Part shown: one piece after another, positions 62,537-64,000 of the stretch
How positions within the stretch are numbered: the first letter of the stretch is position 1
How the letters are laid out: each line of letters opens with the position of its first letter
From: Acidimangrovimonas sediminis
GTDB lineage: Bacteria > Pseudomonadota > Alphaproteobacteria > Rhodobacterales > Rhodobacteraceae
Assembly (NCBI RefSeq): GCF_002871005.1
Contig: NZ_PHSN01000005.1
Coordinates: forward strand, 368,001-432,000
Direction: 5' to 3'
Length of the DNA: 64,000 nt
Notes under the pieces: generated by a model
The model's database searches: none
What the model saw: the letters and a program-made list of their open reading frames with translations, nothing else
Told to the model about the DNA's origin: nothing
Made by a program: the position numbers and the translations under genes

Positions 62537-63514
62537 ATGCCCGACCTTTCAGACGACAGTTTCCGCCCGGTCTCGGGCTTCGACCTTCCACGTTTCGCCG
62601 GCATCCCCACCTTCATGCGGCTGCCGCACGTGGGCCTCGACGATCCGCGCCTCGCCAGGGTCGACATCGGCATCATCGGCGCGCCCTGGGATGGCGGCAC
62701 CACGAACCGCCCGGGCCCGCGCCACGGCCCGCGCCAGCTGCGCGACGCCTCGACGATGATCCGTGCCGGCAACGGGGTGACCGGGGTGCGCCCGTTCGAC
62801 CTCGTGAACGTGGCCGATCTCGGGGATGTCGGGCCGAACCCCGCGGACCTGCACGACAGCCTCGACCGGATGACAGCCTTCTACGCGCGCGTGCGCGAGG
62901 CCGGGGTGCTGCCGCTGACCGCGGGGGGCGATCACCTCTGCACCCTGCCGATCCTGCGCGCGCTTGCCAGCGACCGGTCGCTGGGCATGATCCACTTCGA
63001 CAGCCATACCGATCTCTTCGACAGCTATTTCGGCGGCACGAAGTTCACCCATGGCACCCCCTTCCGTCGCGCGGTGGAGGAGGGGCTTCTGGATCCTGCG
63101 CGCGTCGTCCAGATCGGCATCCGCGGCACGACCTACGATCACGAGGATCGCGACTTCGCCAAGGCCGTGGGGATCCGCATCATCCCGATCGAGGAATTCC
63201 ACGCCCGCACGATGGAAGACGTGATGGAGGAGGCTCGCGCCATCGCCGGCAGCGGCCCGACCTACGTGAGCTACGACATCGACTTCGTCGATCCCGCCTA
63301 TGCGCCGGGCACCGGCACGCCCGAGGTCGGCGGTCCGACCTCGTGGCAGGCGCTGACCGTCGCGCGGCTGCTCGAGGGGGTCGATATCGTCGGCGCCGAC
63401 CTGGTGGAGGTGTCGCCGCCCTTCGACCCGTCGGGCGGGACCGCCTATCTTGGGATCTCGATCCTGTTCGAGATGCTCTGCGTAATGGCCGGACGAGTCG
63501 CCCAGGCGCGCTGA
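62537..63514 (+). CDS. Agmatinase-family ureohydrolase
   Basis: A 325-residue Mn-dependent ureohydrolase that releases urea from a guanidino compound. The metal motifs are GGDHLCTLPI, IHFDSHTDLFD and SYDIDFVDPAYAPGTGTPEVGG. The first has Ser where many agmatinases have Ala (DSHTD rather than DAHTD). The substrate may be agmatine, guanidinobutyrate or another guanidine; related enzymes differ and the choice cannot be made here. RBS GAGGAG precedes the ATG. Confidence 0.9.
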   Translation: MPDLSDDSFRPVSGFDLPRFAGIPTFMRLPHVGLDDPRLARVDIGIIGAPWDGGTTNRPGPRHGPRQLRDASTMIRAGNGVTGVRPFDLVNVADLGDVGPNPADLHDSLDRMTAFYARVREAGVLPLTAGGDHLCTLPILRALASDRSLGMIHFDSHTDLFDSYFGGTKFTHGTPFRRAVEEGLLDPARVVQIGIRGTTYDHEDRDFAKAVGIRIIPIEEFHARTMEDVMEEARAIAGSGPTYVSYDIDFVDPAYAPGTGTPEVGGPTSWQALTVARLLEGVDIVGADLVEVSPPFDPSGGTAYLGISILFEMLCVMAGRVAQAR

Positions 63515-63536
63515 CGGGACGTGCGATCGGTCCAGA

Positions 63537-63586
63537 GGGGCGGAATCGGTGCGGAGCCCGGGGCGGGGAGGGGGTGATTCCGCCCC
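63537..63586 (+). terminator. 11-bp inverted repeat after the ureohydrolase gene
   Basis: The perfect arms GGGGCGGAATC (63537-63547) and GATTCCGCCCC (63576-63586) have a 28-base GC-rich loop. It starts 22 bases past the stop and lacks a T tract. It is possibly a terminator shielding the rRNA leader. Confidence 0.45.
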
Positions 63587-63617
63587 GCCGGCGTCGCGAA
63601 AGCGTCATGGAAGGGAG

Positions 63618-63637
63618 TTATCAACAGCTTGTCCACA
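63618..63637 (+). promoter_or_regulatory. Pair of DnaA-box-like sites
   Basis: TTATCAACA (63618-63626) and TTGTCCACA (63629-63637) each differ by one base from the DnaA box TTATCCACA. They lie in the same direction, 11 bases apart. An AT-rich stretch with two TCGCGA sites follows at 63711-63736. Confidence 0.5.
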
Positions 63638-63940
63638 GGGAACCCGCCCGGCCGCTCGCGCGCGTTTCCATTCTGCCCAGCCAGCAGGCCAACAAAACAA
63701 GGGCTGCGGGAAAAATTCGCGATTTTCGCGAAATTTCCTCTTGCGGCCTGACGCGCCGATCCGTAAACACCCCCTCACCGAAGCGGAACACACCGCGGCG
63801 GGCGGCGCGACCCGGCGCCGAACAGAAGGGAAGCGGCGCTGCCGTGGAACGGATGATCGGAACGGGCGGCTGACGATATCAGGAGGCAAGGCGGTCGGAC
63901 GCGTCAGAAAATATGACGCTTCGGTTTGTTTTGTGCTCTG

Positions 63941-64000
63941 CGCTCTTTGACATTGATGTTTACTGAAGAGATATGCGGGCGGTTCGGTCTTACGATCGAT
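63941..64000 (+). promoter_or_regulatory. rRNA operon leader with boxA
   Basis: CGCTCTTTGACATT (63941-63954) matches the rRNA antitermination boxA (TGCTCTTTAACA) at nearly every base. The following sequence (TGAAGAGATATGCGGGCGG, 63963-63981) is the kind found just ahead of 16S rRNA in Rhodobacterales. The 16S gene should begin beyond the window. The rRNA promoter must lie between about 63640 and 63930. A TTGCGG-N17-TAAACA pair near 63741-63769 is one weak candidate. Confidence 0.75.

Noticed and set aside
63948..63976. TTGACA-N17-GATATG as the rRNA promoter
   Set aside because: The TTGACA is part of the boxA antitermination element, which is transcribed, so the promoter must lie further upstream.

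Overview
The window is GC-rich DNA that is very densely coded on both strands. It reads as the chromosome of an alphaproteobacterium of the Rhodobacterales (Rhodobacter, Cereibacter or Rhodovulum type). The main pointers are a smoEFGK/mtlK polyol operon, an opgG-opgI-opgH glucan operon, a complete phyR-nepR-ecfG general stress module, a coiled-coil gene overlapping zapA, a bactofilin, and an rRNA leader with a boxA at the right edge. The genus is inferred from gene order, not from any sequence comparison.

Layout, left to right. 0-6.3 kb: the end of an unknown gene, gap (GAPDH) with a 47-codon membrane-peptide gene upstream, a DUF808 membrane protein, transketolase (tkt), a coiled-coil protein and zapA. 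6.4-16.5 kb: a LysR regulator divergent from a NitT/TauT-type ABC transporter that ends in an AtzH/HpxZ-like gene, facing the urtABCDE urea transporter on the other strand. 16.9-25.1 kb, minus strand: a THUMP-type RNA methyltransferase, a di-heme peroxidase and a phosphoesterase behind a clear PHO box, then opgG-opgI-opgH. 25.5-33.0 kb: a HAD phosphatase, a SorC-family regulator, and the smoEFGK and mtlK polyol uptake and oxidation genes behind a 13-bp inverted-repeat operator.

33.1-41.1 kb is a general-stress-response island. It holds the core regulators (a histidine kinase, the EcfG sigma factor, the NepR anti-sigma factor and PhyR) together with small stress or envelope genes (a secreted peptide, a DUF1328 protein, a PLDc_N protein, CsbD, an AI-2E-type transporter and a degenerate phospholipase-D protein). 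I find promoters of the form GGAAC-N16/17-CGTT in front of six transcription units, plus one near-consensus copy before csbD. The nepR/phyR intergenic region carries two such promoters nested in one palindrome that fires both ways.

41.3-52.6 kb holds a pseudo-receiver gene, a Crp/Fnr regulator and a six-gene minus-strand cluster that I cannot match to a described system. The cluster encodes a 683-residue exported protein with an EF-hand-like loop, an 1123-residue membrane multihaem cytochrome with a beta-propeller, an FTR1 iron permease, a FAD amine-oxidase-type protein, an exported helical protein with a repeat tail, and a polytopic GT-C-like protein. It looks like an FTR1-centred redox and metal system in which the cytochrome may replace the usual ferroxidase.

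52.6-64 kb: a fused indolepyruvate ferredoxin oxidoreductase with a divergent Lrp regulator, a PfkB sugar kinase (probably fructokinase, which would complete mannitol use), a second NitT/TauT ABC transporter, an enoyl-CoA hydratase, a thioesterase, a bactofilin, an agmatinase-family ureohydrolase, and an rRNA operon leader whose 16S gene lies beyond the window.
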